Part shown: one piece after another, positions 5,945 through 13,419 of the stretch
Numbering within the stretch: the stretch's first letter is position 1
How the letters are laid out: every line of letters begins with the position of its first letter
From: an uncultured Lachnospiraceae bacterium
GTDB taxonomy: Bacteria > Bacillota > Clostridia > Lachnospirales > Lachnospiraceae
DNA length: 25,784 bases
Assembly: GCA_910587045.1 (NCBI GenBank)
Contig: CAJULG010000002.1
Span: forward strand, 203,777-229,560
Reading direction: 5' to 3'
Position numbers and translations under genes: made by a program
Notes under the pieces: generated by a model
The model's input: only the letters and a program-made list of their open reading frames with translations
Databases searched by the model: none
What the model was told of the DNA's origin: nothing

Positions 5945-6886
5945 ATGGACAAGGAACAGGAATTGTGGAAGGTGTTCCCCCTGAATCTGCGAAGGGTTCT
6001 GTCTTCCATGAATATTGAATTTGAACGGTTGCAGGAGATTCGGCTGCGGGTACGGGAACCGCTGCTGATCATATATGATAACCGGGAATTTTTTGTAGGA
6101 GAGAATGGAAGGCTGAATACCTGTATGAATGATATCTATACGGTAACACCGGAGGATATCCGGAATACATTGGATTTTATCAGCCGGTATTCCCTTTATG
6201 CCTATGAGGATGAGATCCGGCAGGGATTTATAACCATACAGGGGGGGCACCGGGTGGGGATCGCAGGAAAGGTCGTTATGGAGAATAATGGCATTAAAAC
6301 AATTCGTCACATTTCATTTCTGAATATAAGGCTTTCCCATCAGATCCGTGACTGCGGACGGGAGCTGCTTCATCTGATCGGGGATGAGCAGGGAGTCAGG
6401 CATACGCTGATCATTTCTCCGCCACGCTGCGGAAAGACAACCCTGCTGCGGGATCTCATCCGATTGTTATCAGATGGAACAGAAGAACGGGCAGGGGTGA
6501 CAGTGGGAGTTGTAGATGAACGGTCTGAGATCGGGGCCTGCTATCAGGGGGTGCCTCAGAATGACCTGGGCAGGCGGACGGATATTCTGGACTGCTGTCC
6601 GAAAGCATATGGAATGCTGATGCTGATCCGTTCTATGTCCCCTGTAGTAGTGGCAGTGGATGAGATCGGAAGCCGGGAGGATATAGAAGCGATCGAGTAT
6701 GTGATCAATGCGGGTTGTACGATCCTGGCAACTGTTCACGGAAATTCGATTGAGGATATCCGGAACAAACCGGTGCTCCGGCGGCTGGTAGAGGAGCGGA
6801 TCTTTGAGCGATATGTGGTTCTGAATAACAAAGGGGGAATCGGACATATTGAACGAATTTTTGATGCACAGGGAAATGGTCTTTAA
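5945..6886 (+). CDS. spoIIIAA: Stage III sporulation protein AA (secretion-type ATPase)
   Basis: The product has 313 residues, starting at an ATG behind AAGGAGGAGG. SpoIIIAA is a mother-cell cytoplasmic ATPase related to type II/IV secretion and pilus ATPases. It is thought to power the SpoIIIA-SpoIIQ channel that keeps the engulfed forespore alive. The Walker A motif SPPRCGKTT is at 158-166 (K164). A DERSEI motif is at 191-196. Walker B is VVVAVDEIG at 234-242, followed by the AxxEAI and ATVHG (262-266) histidine region. The N-terminal 120 residues form the usual RLRVREP-containing domain. It is the first gene of an eight-gene operon and overlaps the start of spoIIIAB. Length and motifs are as expected. 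Confidence 0.96.
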   Translation: MDKEQELWKVFPLNLRRVLSSMNIEFERLQEIRLRVREPLLIIYDNREFFVGENGRLNTCMNDIYTVTPEDIRNTLDFISRYSLYAYEDEIRQGFITIQGGHRVGIAGKVVMENNGIKTIRHISFLNIRLSHQIRDCGRELLHLIGDEQGVRHTLIISPPRCGKTTLLRDLIRLLSDGTEERAGVTVGVVDERSEIGACYQGVPQNDLGRRTDILDCCPKAYGMLMLIRSMSPVVVAVDEIGSREDIEAIEYVINAGCTILATVHGNSIEDIRNKPVLRRLVEERIFERYVVLNNKGGIGHIERIFDAQGNGL

Positions 6887-7397
6887 GCTGCTGGGCATAT
6901 GCATGATCCTTCTGGCAGCCGGAGGCTGCGGTCTTACTTATAGCCGGAGGCTTCGGCTTCGGTTAGAGCAGGTAAGGGAGCTGCAGCAGCTGATGATGCT
7001 TCTTCACGGGGAGATTCAGTATCAGTGTACGACGCTTCCGGAGGCGTTTGAAGCGTGTGGAGGACAGGTAGAGAGTGTCTGTGGAATGTGGATGACAGAG
7101 ACAGGAAGGCGGCTAAATGCTATGGAGGGGATGGGATTCCGGGAAATCTGGGAGGAACAGCTTCTGGATCTGCAAAGCCGGACTGTTCTGAATAAAGCGT
7201 GTGTGGATGATCTGAGAAGACTCGGAAATCAGATGTCCTTTCCGGACCGGGATACCCAGCTTGGCGCACTGACGCTATATAGTCAGCGGTTACGGGAGCA
7301 GGAGGAGCAGTTGAGCCGGGAATTGCCGGCCAAGATGAAATTAGGTGCAATGCTTGGGGTGCTTGCCGGAATGTTTCTGGTGATATTACTGATTTAG
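6876..7397 (+). CDS. spoIIIAB: Stage III sporulation protein AB
   Basis: The product has 173 residues from the ATG at 6876, which gives the family-like start MVFKLLGICMILLA. It overlaps the end of spoIIIAA by 11 nt, so translation is probably coupled. An in-frame ATG (6864) and a TTG (6849, with AAGGGGG 11 nt upstream) are alternatives that would add 4 or 9 residues. The product has an N-terminal membrane helix (about 4-22), a long helical cytoplasmic domain (rich in RLRLEQVRELQQL-type heptads) and a second hydrophobic C-terminal stretch (about 155-173). SpoIIIAB resembles GspF-like secretion proteins and probably couples the AA ATPase to the membrane channel. Confidence 0.9.
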   Translation: MVFKLLGICMILLAAGGCGLTYSRRLRLRLEQVRELQQLMMLLHGEIQYQCTTLPEAFEACGGQVESVCGMWMTETGRRLNAMEGMGFREIWEEQLLDLQSRTVLNKACVDDLRRLGNQMSFPDRDTQLGALTLYSQRLREQEEQLSRELPAKMKLGAMLGVLAGMFLVILLI

Positions 7398-7413
7398 ATA
7401 GGAGAGACAGGCT

Positions 7414-7608
7414 ATGACGATCGGATTAATATTTAAAATTGCAGCAGTGGGAATTCTGGTTGCCTTGTTAAATCAGGTATTAAAGCATACCGGGCGGGAG
7501 GAGCATGCATATCTGGTCAGCCTGGCCGGACTGATTCTCGTGCTGACCTGGATCATTCCGTATATCTATGAACTGTTTTCTACCATACAGGCATTATTTC
7601 AGATATAA
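7414..7608 (+). CDS. spoIIIAC: Stage III sporulation protein AC
   Basis: The product has 64 residues, the normal size. Two membrane helices (about 5-22 and 33-58) flank a short polar loop, LKHTGREEHAYL. SpoIIIAC is an integral membrane component of the SpoIIIA complex in the outer forespore membrane and is paired in sequence and position with SpoIIIAD. The ATG follows GGAGAGA after a 16-nt gap from spoIIIAB. The N-terminus MTIGLIFKIAAVGI and the GLILVLTWIIPYIYELF segment are characteristic. Confidence 0.93.
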   Translation: MTIGLIFKIAAVGILVALLNQVLKHTGREEHAYLVSLAGLILVLTWIIPYIYELFSTIQALFQI

Positions 7609-7638
7609 AGATCAAATTTACGGAAATGGGGGAGAAAA

Positions 7639-8025
7639 TTGAATCTGTCGATTGTGCAATTAGTGATCCTGGCAGTGATCGGTATGCTGGCCGCGCTGGT
7701 ATGCAGGAAGTACCATGCGGATTACAGTACCCTGATCAGTATAGGGATCGGTCTGCTATTAATGTTTTTTATGGTACAGGCTTTTGACGAATTACTGGCA
7801 TTTATTAATCAGCTTGCCGGCTTCGTGAACCTGGAATATGTGGGCGTTCTGCTGAAACTCATCGGTATTGCCTATGTCTGTGAGTTTGCCTCCGGTTTAT
7901 GTAAGGATGCAGGTTATCAGGCAATATCCGGGCAGATCGAAATTGCGGGCAGGGTGGCAATGATGGTGATCACATTACCGGTAATGATGGCCATTGTGGA
8001 TACAATTCAGAAATTTTTATCGTGA
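7639..8025 (+). CDS. spoIIIAD: Stage III sporulation protein AD
   Basis: The product has 128 residues, the usual length. It starts at a TTG behind GGGGGAG; the only nearby ATG (7626) is out of frame. Four hydrophobic segments are visible (about 4-21, 32-52, 62-84, 104-124). SpoIIIAD is an integral membrane partner of SpoIIIAC. The phrases YSTLISIGIGLLL and LKLIGIAYVCEFASGLCKDAGYQAI are typical of the family. It lies 30 nt downstream of spoIIIAC and 15 nt upstream of spoIIIAE. Confidence 0.94.
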   Translation: MNLSIVQLVILAVIGMLAALVCRKYHADYSTLISIGIGLLLMFFMVQAFDELLAFINQLAGFVNLEYVGVLLKLIGIAYVCEFASGLCKDAGYQAISGQIEIAGRVAMMVITLPVMMAIVDTIQKFLS

Positions 8026-8040
8026 CGGGAAGGATGCAGG

Positions 8041-9279
8041 ATGCTGGGAGGATGTAATATTGTTTTGATCTGTATGGTAATGGTCTGTATCAATGGTGGA
8101 AGAATAAATGGAGCGTGCATTGCATTTATGGACAAGGCTCCGCTCCGGGAATGGAGGACAGAAGCAGAATTACCCTGGGAGCAGGAGGGATCCACAGAGG
8201 AACCGTCTGCAGAGGAGGTACAGAATACACTGCTTCAGGAGTATGATTTTAATGAGCTGGATCGTATTCTTTCCCGTAATCTGGAGGAGAAGGAATTCAA
8301 TTTTGGAGATCTGGTGCGTTCTCTGATACAGGGAGATGTGGATGGACAGGGCATTGACTGGAAGGGATACTTTTATCAGATATTCTTAAGGGAGCTGGAT
8401 GCGAATCGGGAGATCATGGTGAAGCTGATCCTTCTTGCCATGATCACGGCGATCTTTACGAATCTAAGCGGTTCCATGGGAAAGGGATTGATCAGTGAAA
8501 ATGGTTTTTATATTACTTACCTGATCATGACTGCACTTCTGATGTCCTCCTTTGCTCTGATCTATCAGGTGGCAGAGGCGACCATTGTTGAGATACTGGA
8601 TATTATGGAGGCGTTGATCCCTGCCTATATGATGGCAGTCGGGCTTAGCTCCGGTGCCACCTCATCGGTTGTGCTTCAGGAGGGGATGGTCATGGGGATC
8701 ACAGTAGTTTCCTGGGGAATTCAGAAAATCGTGCTTCCCTGCGCCCAGGTATATGTTTTGCTGGGCCTGATCAATAATCTTATGGAGGAGGACCGGTTTT
8801 CCAAGCTTGGAGATCTGATACAGAGCGGAACAGGATGGCTGATGAAAAGTGTTCTTGCATTTGTCGTTGGATTGAATGCTATAAAGAGTATGCTGGCACC
8901 TGCAGCAGATTCTGTAACAGCAACTGCATTGCAGAGAGGACTTTCTGCTATTCCGGGCGGACAGGCGGTTACGGCTGTTTCCGGTGTGGTGATCGGTTCC
9001 GGCGTGTTGATCAAAAATGGAATTGGTGCGGGAGGGATGCTGTTGCTGTTACTGGTGGTCAGTGTACCGGTCCTGAAAATGAGTGTGTTTATATTTTCCT
9101 ACAAGTTTATGGCAGCCTTGCTTCAGCCTATTTCTGATAAACGGATGATACAGGGAATCCAGTGTGTGAGTGAAGGCGGGCAGATGCTGATCACTGCGGT
9201 ATTGACCGTTATTGTATTGTTTTTATTATCCATTGCTATTGTGGCAGTATCTACGAATGTGACGTATTATGCGGGATAG
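8041..9279 (+). CDS. spoIIIAE: Stage III sporulation protein AE
   Basis: The product has 412 residues, close to the known size. The start ATG (8041) follows AAGGA; a hydrophobic export signal covers residues about 4-24. A polar, acidic extracytoplasmic segment (about 25-120) precedes a membrane domain with several helices (from about 125 to the end), including the repeated Gly/Ala-rich stretches expected of the family. SpoIIIAE is the largest membrane subunit of the SpoIIIA complex and is thought to be the channel or permease part. The sequence is full-length with no disruption, in line with an intact sporulation operon. Confidence 0.93.
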   Translation: MLGGCNIVLICMVMVCINGGRINGACIAFMDKAPLREWRTEAELPWEQEGSTEEPSAEEVQNTLLQEYDFNELDRILSRNLEEKEFNFGDLVRSLIQGDVDGQGIDWKGYFYQIFLRELDANREIMVKLILLAMITAIFTNLSGSMGKGLISENGFYITYLIMTALLMSSFALIYQVAEATIVEILDIMEALIPAYMMAVGLSSGATSSVVLQEGMVMGITVVSWGIQKIVLPCAQVYVLLGLINNLMEEDRFSKLGDLIQSGTGWLMKSVLAFVVGLNAIKSMLAPAADSVTATALQRGLSAIPGGQAVTAVSGVVIGSGVLIKNGIGAGGMLLLLLVVSVPVLKMSVFIFSYKFMAALLQPISDKRMIQGIQCVSEGGQMLITAVLTVIVLFLLSIAIVAVSTNVTYYAG

Positions 9280-9294
9280 CGGAAGGAGGACCGG

Positions 9295-9495
9295 ATGGAT
9301 GTCTATGAAATTTTAAAGGGATTTGTACAAAACATTGTGATCTTTTCCGTATTATCGGCATTCTGTATTCATCTGCTGCCGGATCAGCGCTATCAAAAGT
9401 ATGCACGGTTTGCTATGGGTCTGGTCTATGTATGTATGATCATGGATGTCGTTTGTACATTATTTGGCGGGACAGTGCCTGTGATTTCATTTTAG
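9295..9495 (+). CDS. spoIIIAF: Stage III sporulation protein AF, membrane part only
   Basis: The product has 66 residues, identified by position between AE and AG and by two membrane helices (about 11-29 and 38-58) around the loop HLLPDQRYQKYARFAMGL. This matches the N-terminus of SpoIIIAF. Known SpoIIIAF proteins are around 200 residues, with a soluble ring-building-motif domain after the helices. Here a stop codon follows directly, and only 51 non-coding bases separate it from the next gene. There is no leftover of the missing domain in any frame, so this is a settled short form and not a fresh mutation. The ribosome site GGAAGGAGG is strong. Its function without the soluble domain is unclear. 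Confidence 0.8.
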   Translation: MDVYEILKGFVQNIVIFSVLSAFCIHLLPDQRYQKYARFAMGLVYVCMIMDVVCTLFGGTVPVISF

Positions 9496-9546
9496 TATTC
9501 TAGTTGTTGTTTCAGGTTAATATACATAAATAAGGCAGGTGGGGAC

Positions 9547-9963
9547 ATGAAGGAATGGTTTTCGTTGGGGAAGCTGAAATCGCTTGGGATGGATAAGCTG
9601 ATAATCTGTCTGCTGGTGGGAATCTTTTTACTGGTTATCTGCATACCGACCAGAGCGAGGAAGGAAGGAGAGGAAGAGAAAAAGGCAGAGGCAGGCAGTG
9701 AGGAAATACAGACAGAGGTAGAGGTGCTGGAGGAAAGGCTGGCCGCCATGCTTCAAAAGGTACAGGGTGTCGGACGGGTAGAAGTCATGATTACCGTGAC
9801 AGGTGAATATAATCAGATAGAAGGAGTTGTAGTGGTGGCTGAAGGGGCAGATTTGCCACAGGTCCGGCAGGATATTATTGAGACCGCCCAAGCCCTGTTC
9901 CCGATTGCAGCTCATAAGATCAAGGTATGTAAAATGGTTGAAGAATCTGGAGGTATGAAATGA
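9547..9963 (+). CDS. spoIIIAG: Stage III sporulation protein AG, short form
   Basis: The product has 138 residues. It has one membrane helix (about 17-35), a charged linker rich in Glu/Lys (36-58), and a ring-building motif at about 59-131. The family marks are LEERLAAMLQKVQGVGRVEVMITV and EGVVVVAEGADLPQVRQDI...ALFPIAAHKIKVCKM. SpoIIIAG forms the large oligomeric ring between mother cell and forespore. In B. subtilis it has about 230 residues, because a long beta-rich insert splits the ring motif. Here the two halves join directly at VTGEYNQIEG, so the insert is absent. The start ATG has GGTGGGG upstream. Its stop overlaps the start of spoIIIAH (ATGA). Confidence 0.88.
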   Translation: MKEWFSLGKLKSLGMDKLIICLLVGIFLLVICIPTRARKEGEEEKKAEAGSEEIQTEVEVLEERLAAMLQKVQGVGRVEVMITVTGEYNQIEGVVVVAEGADLPQVRQDIIETAQALFPIAAHKIKVCKMVEESGGMK

Positions 9964-10652
9964 AAAAAATGGTGAAAAAAAATCAGATTATCATTACTGC
10001 ATTGGCATTAATGATAGCAGTGGCAGGGTACTTAAGCTTTACAAGTAAAGAGGTCAGCATCATTGATGAGAACGGCAACCCGGTCGTGGCAGACTCGGAT
10101 AATGTGAAGGAGACCTTACAGACGGACGGCAATACCAGTGAAGGGGAAGTATTGAATACAGAGGAGGGAACGGAGGCTGGTGTCAATGATGCAGTGGAGG
10201 GAGCCAACGGAAATTCTGATGATGCTGAAGTGAGCGCACAGGTAAATGATTCCATCGGTGAGGCTGTACTGACCAATGCAGATGCAGTGAATGCAGCCTC
10301 GAATGCCATTATCAACGCCAAGGTAAACCGGGAGCAGAGCCGTTCGAAATCACAGGAACTGTTAATGCAGATCGTTAATAATGAGGGACTGGATCAGGCA
10401 GCGAAGCAGGAGGCAGTTGATAAACTGGTTGCCATGACTGCAGTTATAGAGAAGGAGTCTGTTTGTGAACAACAACTGATGGCAAAGGGATTTGATAATT
10501 GTGTGGTTTTGATCAGTGAGGGCTGTGTGGATGTAACGGTGAACCGGACAGAACTGAGTGAGACAGAAAAGGCACAGATTGAGGATATTGTAACAAGAAA
10601 GGCCGAGTGCGATGTGTCAGAGATCGTAATAACCACGGTAACAGCAGAGTAG
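9960..10652 (+). CDS. spoIIIAH: Stage III sporulation protein AH
   Basis: The product has 230 residues. It starts with ATG inside the stop of spoIIIAG (4-nt overlap, coupled translation). It has an N-terminal membrane helix (about 9-26), a long acidic Asp/Asn/Glu/Ser linker (30-120), and a C-terminal ring-building motif (about 126-229) with SKSQELLMQIVNNEG, KQEAVDKLVAMT and VTVNRTELSETEKAQI. In B. subtilis this domain binds forespore SpoIIQ to bridge the intermembrane space and form a ring. It is the last gene of the operon; a structured non-coding region follows with no simple terminator. The partner spoIIQ is not in this window, which is normal. Confidence 0.93.
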   Translation: MKKMVKKNQIIITALALMIAVAGYLSFTSKEVSIIDENGNPVVADSDNVKETLQTDGNTSEGEVLNTEEGTEAGVNDAVEGANGNSDDAEVSAQVNDSIGEAVLTNADAVNAASNAIINAKVNREQSRSKSQELLMQIVNNEGLDQAAKQEAVDKLVAMTAVIEKESVCEQQLMAKGFDNCVVLISEGCVDVTVNRTELSETEKAQIEDIVTRKAECDVSEIVITTVTAE

Positions 10653-10677
10653 TTATTTGTTATCTGTTACCTGTACC

Positions 10678-10801
10678 GCCATGCAATCTCGATTGCGCTG
10701 CGCTCCATCTCGATTTGGGCTAACGCCCTATACCATCATGAAACAGAAATCGAAGCTTTATGCAAGCATAGTTCTCTTTCTGTTTCATGATGTTGCATGG
10801 C
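10678..10801 (+). other. Structured non-coding element with nested inverted repeats
   Basis: An outer stem pairs GCCATGCAA (10678-10686) with TTGCATGGC (10793-10801). An inner stem pairs 15 perfect bases, 10735-10749 with 10777-10791. Between the outer 5' arm and the inner stem lie GCAAT-CTCG-ATTGC (10683-10696, overlapping the outer arm) and GGGC-TAAC-GCCC. The apical loop holds ATGC-AA-GCAT. The motif TCTCGATT occurs twice. No T-run follows, and the next promoter begins 18 bp later. It could be a mobile-type palindromic element with terminal inverted repeats, or a structured RNA at the 3' end of the spoIIIA transcript. Confidence 0.75.
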
Positions 10802-10819
10802 TTATAGATTAAAAGTTTG

Positions 10820-10847
10820 TTGCAAATGTGTATAAATTTGATATAAT
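10820..10847 (+). promoter_or_regulatory. Promoter of the Asp23-to-recN operon
   Basis: TTGCAA (10820-10825) and a perfect TATAAT (10842-10847) with a 16-bp spacer, about 35 bp before a TAGGAGG ribosome site. It is the clearest promoter ahead of a ten-gene run that ends at the terminator at 20073-20123. Confidence 0.75.
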
Positions 10848-10888
10848 ATAGGAAATGTTATAGGTAAAGTACGCTAGGAGGATAGAGT

Positions 10889-11329
10889 ATGGCAATGGAT
10901 ATGGAACGTCAGAATGGATATAGCCTGCACGATTCGGGCATTTTTGGAGAGGTACAGATTGCAGATGAGGTGGTTGCAATCATTTCGGGGCTTGCTGCAT
11001 TAGAGGTTGAGGGTGTGGCAAGGATGAGCGGCAATATTCCGAATGAGCTTGTCAGCAGACTTGGAATGAATAATCTTTCCAAGGGTGTAAAGGTAGAAGT
11101 AACGCCGGAGAGTGTTGTGATCGATCTGGCATTGGAAATGAAATATGGTTACAGTATTCCAAAGGTATCGGAACAGGTACAGGAACGGGTGAAGAGTGCG
11201 ATTGAGAGCATGACCGGACTTTGCGTTGAGCGGATCAATGTGCGGATCGTAGGTGTTGCAGTGGATAAACCACAAAAGAGCCAGAAGTCGCAGCGGTCAC
11301 AGCGGACGGTACATGTAGTTAAGAAATAA
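10889..11329 (+). CDS. yqhY: Asp23/Gls24 family protein (YqhY-like)
   Basis: The product has 146 residues, a small cytoplasmic Asp23-family protein. The core (about 16-125) shows GEVQIADEVVAIISGLAALEVEGV, followed by GVKVEVTPESVVIDLALEMKYGYSIPKVSEQVQERVKSAI and the closing INVRIVGV. The tail is basic with repeated KSQ/RSQ triplets. In B. subtilis the equivalent YqhY lies after accB-accC and affects acetyl-CoA carboxylase; here no acc genes are adjacent and the gene directly follows the spoIIIA block with its own promoter. The biochemical role of the family is unsettled. It is followed by nusB, as in B. subtilis, which supports the orthology. Confidence 0.9.
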   Translation: MAMDMERQNGYSLHDSGIFGEVQIADEVVAIISGLAALEVEGVARMSGNIPNELVSRLGMNNLSKGVKVEVTPESVVIDLALEMKYGYSIPKVSEQVQERVKSAIESMTGLCVERINVRIVGVAVDKPQKSQKSQRSQRTVHVVKK

Positions 11330-11351
11330 GAATACCGAAGGAAGATGTGGA

Positions 11352-11392
11352 GAATGGGGACAGATCTGCAGATTGCAGATTTGTCCTCATTC
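11352..11392 (+). other. 18-bp hairpin between the Asp23 gene and nusB
   Basis: Arms 11352-11369 and 11375-11392 pair along their full length with two G-U pairs and a 5-nt loop. It lies inside the operon, with no T-run after it, 33 nt before the nusB start. It may adjust the relative level or stability of the two transcript parts. Confidence 0.7.
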
Positions 11393-11425
11393 CATGAGCA
11401 TACGGTAAGACGGATGGAGGATAGG

Positions 11426-11863
11426 ATGACAAGACGACAGTTACGGGAAAGCATCTTTAAGGCGTTATTCCGCATTGAATTCAGTGAGGGACAGGAGCGA
11501 AAAGAGCAGGTGGAATATCATTTACAGGAGCTTGCCGAACAGGAGCAGGAGGATGGAACCATCGTCTTTGCAAAGGAACAGGATGTAGAATATGTAAGGC
11601 AGAAGACAGCGGATGTGCAGGAGCATTTGGAGGAACTGGATGCTATGATCGAAATGAATACGGAGGGATGGAAGCTGAGCCGTATCGGAAAGGCAGAACT
11701 GGCAATCCTGCGGCTGGCAGTGTATGAAATGCGGTTTGATCCGGAGGTTCCTCAGAGTGTGGCGATTAATGAGGCAGTGGAACTGACAAAGCAGTATTGT
11801 GATGAGGATGCCAGAGGCTTTGTAAATGCCGTATTGGGCAAACTGGCAAAGCAGCAGGATTAG
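11426..11863 (+). CDS. nusB: Transcription antitermination factor NusB
   Basis: The product has 145 residues from the ATG at 11426, chosen because GGAGG (11416-11420) sits 5 nt upstream and MTRRQLRESIFKALF is the canonical N-terminus. An open frame extends upstream to 11345 but runs through a hairpin and has no family match. NusB pairs with NusE (S10) on boxA RNA and promotes full-length rRNA transcription and assembly. It is all-helical, with typical C-terminal phrases: SRIGKAELAILRLAVYEM, VPQSVAINEAVELTKQYCDED and FVNAVLGKL. It precedes xseA by 23 nt. Confidence 0.95.
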   Translation: MTRRQLRESIFKALFRIEFSEGQERKEQVEYHLQELAEQEQEDGTIVFAKEQDVEYVRQKTADVQEHLEELDAMIEMNTEGWKLSRIGKAELAILRLAVYEMRFDPEVPQSVAINEAVELTKQYCDEDARGFVNAVLGKLAKQQD

Positions 11864-11886
11864 TACCACTTGCAGGGAGGAAGAGC

Positions 11887-13113
11887 ATGCAGAAGCGGAT
11901 TTATTCTGTAGGGCAGATCAATACGTATATTAAAAATATGTTTCAGGGAGATTATCTCTTATCCGGCCTGTATATGAAAGGAGAAGTTTCAAATTGCAAG
12001 TATCATTCCTCAGGTCATATTTATTTCAGCCTGAAGGATGAGACAAGCGCCCTGAATTGTGTTATGTTCCGGGGAAATCGCTCCGGACTTGCCTTTCAAC
12101 TGCAGGACGGACAGTGTGTGATCGCAGGAGGTTCCATTTCCGTCTATGAGCGTGACGGAAGGTATCAACTGTATGTGAAGGAGATCACCTTAGACGGGAC
12201 CGGAGCCTTATATGAGGAATATGAACGTCTAAAGGCAAAATTATATGAAGAGGGGCTTTTTGACTTCGAGGTTAAGAAGCCGATTTCCAAATTTCCAAAG
12301 CGGATCGGGATCGTGACAGCACCGACCGGTGCTGCAATTCAGGATATCCGGATCATAGCCAGACGCAGGAATCCGTATGTACAGCTTTATCTGTATCCGG
12401 CGAAGGTTCAGGGAGAGGGCGCTGCTGCTACGATTGTGAAGGGAATTCAGGTATTGGACCGGATGAATCTGGACACTATTATTATTGGCCGGGGAGGAGG
12501 TTCCATAGAGGATCTCTGGGCATTTAATGAGGAATCAGTAGCCAGAGCCATTTATAAGGCAAAGACACCGATCATTTCCGGTACGGGTCATGAGGTGGAT
12601 ACGACCATAGCAGATTATGCTGCGGATCTGCGAGCACCGACTCCTTCTGCAGCCTGTGAAATGGCGATTCCGGATTATATAGGAGTGTTACAGAAGCTGG
12701 AGCAGTTGAGCCGGCAGATGCATCAAAAGCAGCAGAGCAGACTGGAACGGGCCAGGCTGGAATATCAGCAGTATCAATTAAAGCTGCAATACCGGAATCC
12801 CCGTACCAGACTGGAACAACAGCAGCAGTATCTGGACGAGCTTCGGGATCGGTTATCCCGCAGTATGATCGGACGCATGGAACAACACCGGCACCGTCTG
12901 GCAATCCTGACCGAGCAGCTTCACAGGAGTGCTCCGACAGCAAAGCTGCTTCATGGTTATGGGTATCTGGAACAAAAGGGGAAGCCGGTGACAACAGTGG
13001 AACAGCTGGAGGCGGGAGATATGCTGCAGATTACCATTCATGATGGTGTGATACAGACAACAGTGGAGCAGCTGGAACCGATGAAGGGTCCGGAACTGGA
13101 TGCCGGACACTGA
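11887..13113 (+). CDS. xseA: Exodeoxyribonuclease VII large subunit
   Basis: The product has 408 residues. With XseB it forms exonuclease VII, which degrades single-stranded DNA from both ends without needing metal. Residues about 1-105 are the OB-fold DNA-binding domain (YSVGQINTYIKNMF, GEVSNCKYHSSGHIYFSLKD). The catalytic domain follows with GIVTAPTGAAIQDI (141-154), GRGGGSIEDLWAFNEE (201-216) and ISGTGHEVDTTIADYAAD (230-247). Residues 265-360 form the long Gln/Arg-rich coiled coil that binds XseB. The C-terminal LLHGYGYLEQKGKPV segment is typical. The ATG follows a GGGAGGAAG ribosome site. xseB follows after a short gap. Confidence 0.96.
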   Translation: MQKRIYSVGQINTYIKNMFQGDYLLSGLYMKGEVSNCKYHSSGHIYFSLKDETSALNCVMFRGNRSGLAFQLQDGQCVIAGGSISVYERDGRYQLYVKEITLDGTGALYEEYERLKAKLYEEGLFDFEVKKPISKFPKRIGIVTAPTGAAIQDIRIIARRRNPYVQLYLYPAKVQGEGAAATIVKGIQVLDRMNLDTIIIGRGGGSIEDLWAFNEESVARAIYKAKTPIISGTGHEVDTTIADYAADLRAPTPSAACEMAIPDYIGVLQKLEQLSRQMHQKQQSRLERARLEYQQYQLKLQYRNPRTRLEQQQQYLDELRDRLSRSMIGRMEQHRHRLAILTEQLHRSAPTAKLLHGYGYLEQKGKPVTTVEQLEAGDMLQITIHDGVIQTTVEQLEPMKGPELDAGH

Positions 13114-13149
13114 ACTGGTTTGGAAAGGTATAGGGAAGGAAGAATAGAA

Positions 13150-13419
13150 ATGAGCAGCAGTGAGCGAAGCAGGAAAGAATCGGATAACCGGGAAGCCTTT
13201 TCCGTAGAGGAGGCGTTTGCAAAGCTTTCCGATATCGTAGAAAAGATGGATGAACCGGAGGTGACGCTGGAAGCATCCATGCAGATGTACCGGGAAGGAA
13301 TTGAACTGTTGAACCAATGCGGTGAAACATTAGATCAGATTGAAAAGGAGCTGATCATCCTGACAGAGGAAGGAGAAATCTCAGATGGAGAAAATGAAGG
13401 AACGGACAGCACAGATTGA
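13150..13419 (+). CDS. xseB: Exodeoxyribonuclease VII small subunit
   Basis: The product has 89 residues from the ATG at 13150, which has AAGGAAG upstream. An in-frame extension to 13120 lacks a ribosome site and family similarity. The core FSVEEAFAKLSDIVEKMDEPEVTLEASMQMYREGIELLNQC is the typical two-helix XseB domain (about 17-70). Several copies wrap around each XseA coiled coil. The C-terminus is acidic. Its end overlaps the start of ispA by 35 nt in another frame, so the two are likely translationally coupled. Confidence 0.95.
   Translation: MSSSERSRKESDNREAFSVEEAFAKLSDIVEKMDEPEVTLEASMQMYREGIELLNQCGETLDQIEKELIILTEEGEISDGENEGTDSTD

Noticed and set aside
11345..11425. An N-terminal extension of NusB by 27 residues
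   Set aside because: It runs through a hairpin, has no family similarity, and the internal ATG at 11426 has a well-spaced GGAGG.
12572..13330. Several long minus-strand open frames opposite xseA and xseB
   Set aside because: They are shadows of well-conserved genes with clear motifs and show no ribosome sites or domain signals.
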